NCBI GenBank assembly: GCA_937925685.1
Contig: CALAMI010000015.1
Coordinates: 356,877-420,876 of the forward strand
Source: Candidatus Binatia bacterium
Lineage (GTDB): Bacteria > Desulfobacterota > Binatia > HRBIN30
Reading direction: 5' to 3'
Length of the DNA stretch: 64,000 nt
Shown here: in pieces, positions 63,225 through 64,000 of the stretch
Layout of the letters: every line of letters begins with the position of its first letter
How positions within the stretch are numbered: position 1 is the first letter of the stretch
Position numbers and translations under genes: made by a program
Notes under the pieces: generated by a model
The model's input: the letters and a program-made list of their open reading frames with translations, nothing else
Told to the model about the DNA's origin: nothing
The model's database searches: none

Positions 63225-64000
63225 TTACGTTCGGCGTGGTCGAAACCAACGTTTGATCAGCAACAGCCTTTCCTTTTGGGTCAGCGGGAACAACATCGCC
63301 GCCAAAAGGCGTTCGGGATCGCATACATTCCACGGAACCTGGCAACGAACGAGCGGCAAGTTCAGCATCGCGTAGCGCGCTGCTACAAGCTGGACGGCGG
63401 CATCAACTTGCCCGCTCCGAACTAGCCCAACAAGCGCCCGAGCTACTGATGGGGAAAATGCCGTCGTTTCACTTTCAACGGGCGTCGTTATCCCAATCGA
63501 TTGGCCTAGGGACCCAAGCGCGTATCGGTCAAAGAAGTTAAAGAAGGGTTGCAAAAGCCCCACTAACAGCATAGGGCCGCTGACCGCACTAACCTGGGGC
63601 TGTGCGGAAAACACCTCAAGCAACCACCGAGGAATAAACTCCCATTGAAAGAGAGCAAAACGGCCCAACCACAGCGCCAAAGCTTCCTCATTCACCCAGC
63701 CATCTAACCAGGCCTGGACATCAGAAATAGAAACTGTGATCGGCGTTGTCCTGGTCTTTTTTTCCATCCAGCTTTTGTTTTGTCTTTCGGCGTCAAGGGC
63801 GAGCCGCACCGACACGGCGGTCAGGGTCCTGGCGAGCGAACCGTGCCGGAATACCCAACGCGCCGGGGGGCTTTGCGGATGGAAAAACCGTGAGCCCCGG
63901 TTGCGCTCCACCCCAAACCGGTAAAGCGTAAATGGAAGTGGCTCCACAAAACCCGAAACAAGCGCAGCGGCAAGCCGGGCCTCAGTCTCTGGAGGTGTGC
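63225..64000 (-). CDS. csx17: Csx17, Cas8-like large subunit of type I-G CRISPR-Cas (partial)
   Basis: The last ~258 residues of a larger protein; the frame is open to the right edge, so the apparent start at 63947 (GTG) is internal. Sequence such as LVSGFVEPLPFTLYRFGVERN, RWVFRHGSLARTLTAVS, and LPLVRCQVPWNVCDPERLLAAMLFP fits the C-terminal region of Csx17, the large subunit in type I-G. It is followed closely by csb1 and csb2, the standard order. The N-terminal part, and any cas3, lie beyond the window. Confidence 0.85.
   Translation of the reverse strand, partial: TPPETEARLAAALVSGFVEPLPFTLYRFGVERNRGSRFFHPQSPPARWVFRHGSLARTLTAVSVRLALDAERQNKSWMEKKTRTTPITVSISDVQAWLDGWVNEEALALWLGRFALFQWEFIPRWLLEVFSAQPQVSAVSGPMLLVGLLQPFFNFFDRYALGSLGQSIGITTPVESETTAFSPSVARALVGLVRSGQVDAAVQLVAARYAMLNLPLVRCQVPWNVCDPERLLAAMLFPLTQKERLLLIKRWFRPRRT

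Noticed and set aside
60534..64000. CRISPR array near the cas genes
   Set aside because: I looked for regularly spaced direct repeats in 60300-60533 and between the cas genes and saw none.

Overview
The window is GC-rich, densely coded DNA from a Gram-negative bacterium: there is a TonB-family protein, several lipoprotein signals, a MacB/Dev-type tripartite exporter and dockerin-type surface proteins. The gene set fits a deep-branching Desulfobacterota-related lineage. It includes an EtfAB plus membrane Fe-S ETF:menaquinone oxidoreductase pair, two LLM (F420/FMN) oxidoreductases, many acyl-CoA enzymes, and secreted proteins with Thr-Pro linkers, cohesin-like and dockerin domains. Candidatus Binatia (Binatota) is my best guess from memory of such genomes; no marker gene here proves it.

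Layout. 0-14.5 kb is core lipid and energy metabolism: a formyltransferase (cut by the window edge), a dienelactone hydrolase diverging from an IclR regulator, etfBA converging on the membrane Fe-S reductase, a DUF192 protein, a two-gene biotin-dependent acyl-CoA carboxylase and arginine decarboxylase. 14.5-22.7 kb is an all-minus-strand block of exported proteins: two tandem paralogues, then a TolB-propeller/dockerin/cohesin protein, a double-cohesin protein with a C-terminal sorting-like tail, and a coupled UDP-sugar dehydrogenase. 23-30.7 kb holds an epoxide-hydrolase-like protein, DUF2804, an LLM oxidoreductase, a FATP-type acyl-CoA synthetase and valS. 30.7-32.2 kb is nearly empty. 32-37.2 kb has a TonB-like protein, a lipoprotein GH31 glycosidase close to sulfoquinovosidases, and a thiolase/DUF35 pair.

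37.4-39.6 kb carries dodecin converging on a bufferin-type operon (bufA2-bufB-bufC), a ribosomal peptide modification system for metal binding. 39.9-46.2 kb has two lipoprotein-like unknowns, a long-chain acyl-CoA ligase, a CDP-alcohol phosphatidyltransferase, a flippase-like protein and an APC permease. 46.2-50.6 kb is a four-gene MFP/FtsX/FtsX/ATPase exporter. 50.7-53.8 kb has the leucyl/arginyl-tRNA protein transferase, a FmdB zinc ribbon and a translationally coupled hydantoinase A. 54.2-60.3 kb has an XRE regulator and a likely five-gene catabolic operon (membrane GMC partner, GMC oxidoreductase, crotonase, GST, LLM oxidoreductase). The right end (60.5-64 kb) is a type I-G (formerly I-U) CRISPR-Cas effector operon, csx17-csb1-csb2, entering from beyond the edge. 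No CRISPR array, cas1, cas2 or cas3 lies inside the window.

No tRNA or rRNA gene was recognised by eye. A GC-rich dispersed repeat of about 50 bp occurs in three intergenic places. The strongest candidates for new biology are the bufferin operon, the cohesin/dockerin surface block with its exported paralogues, the GH31 enzyme that lacks the sulfonate-binding arginine, and the divergent biotin carboxylase.
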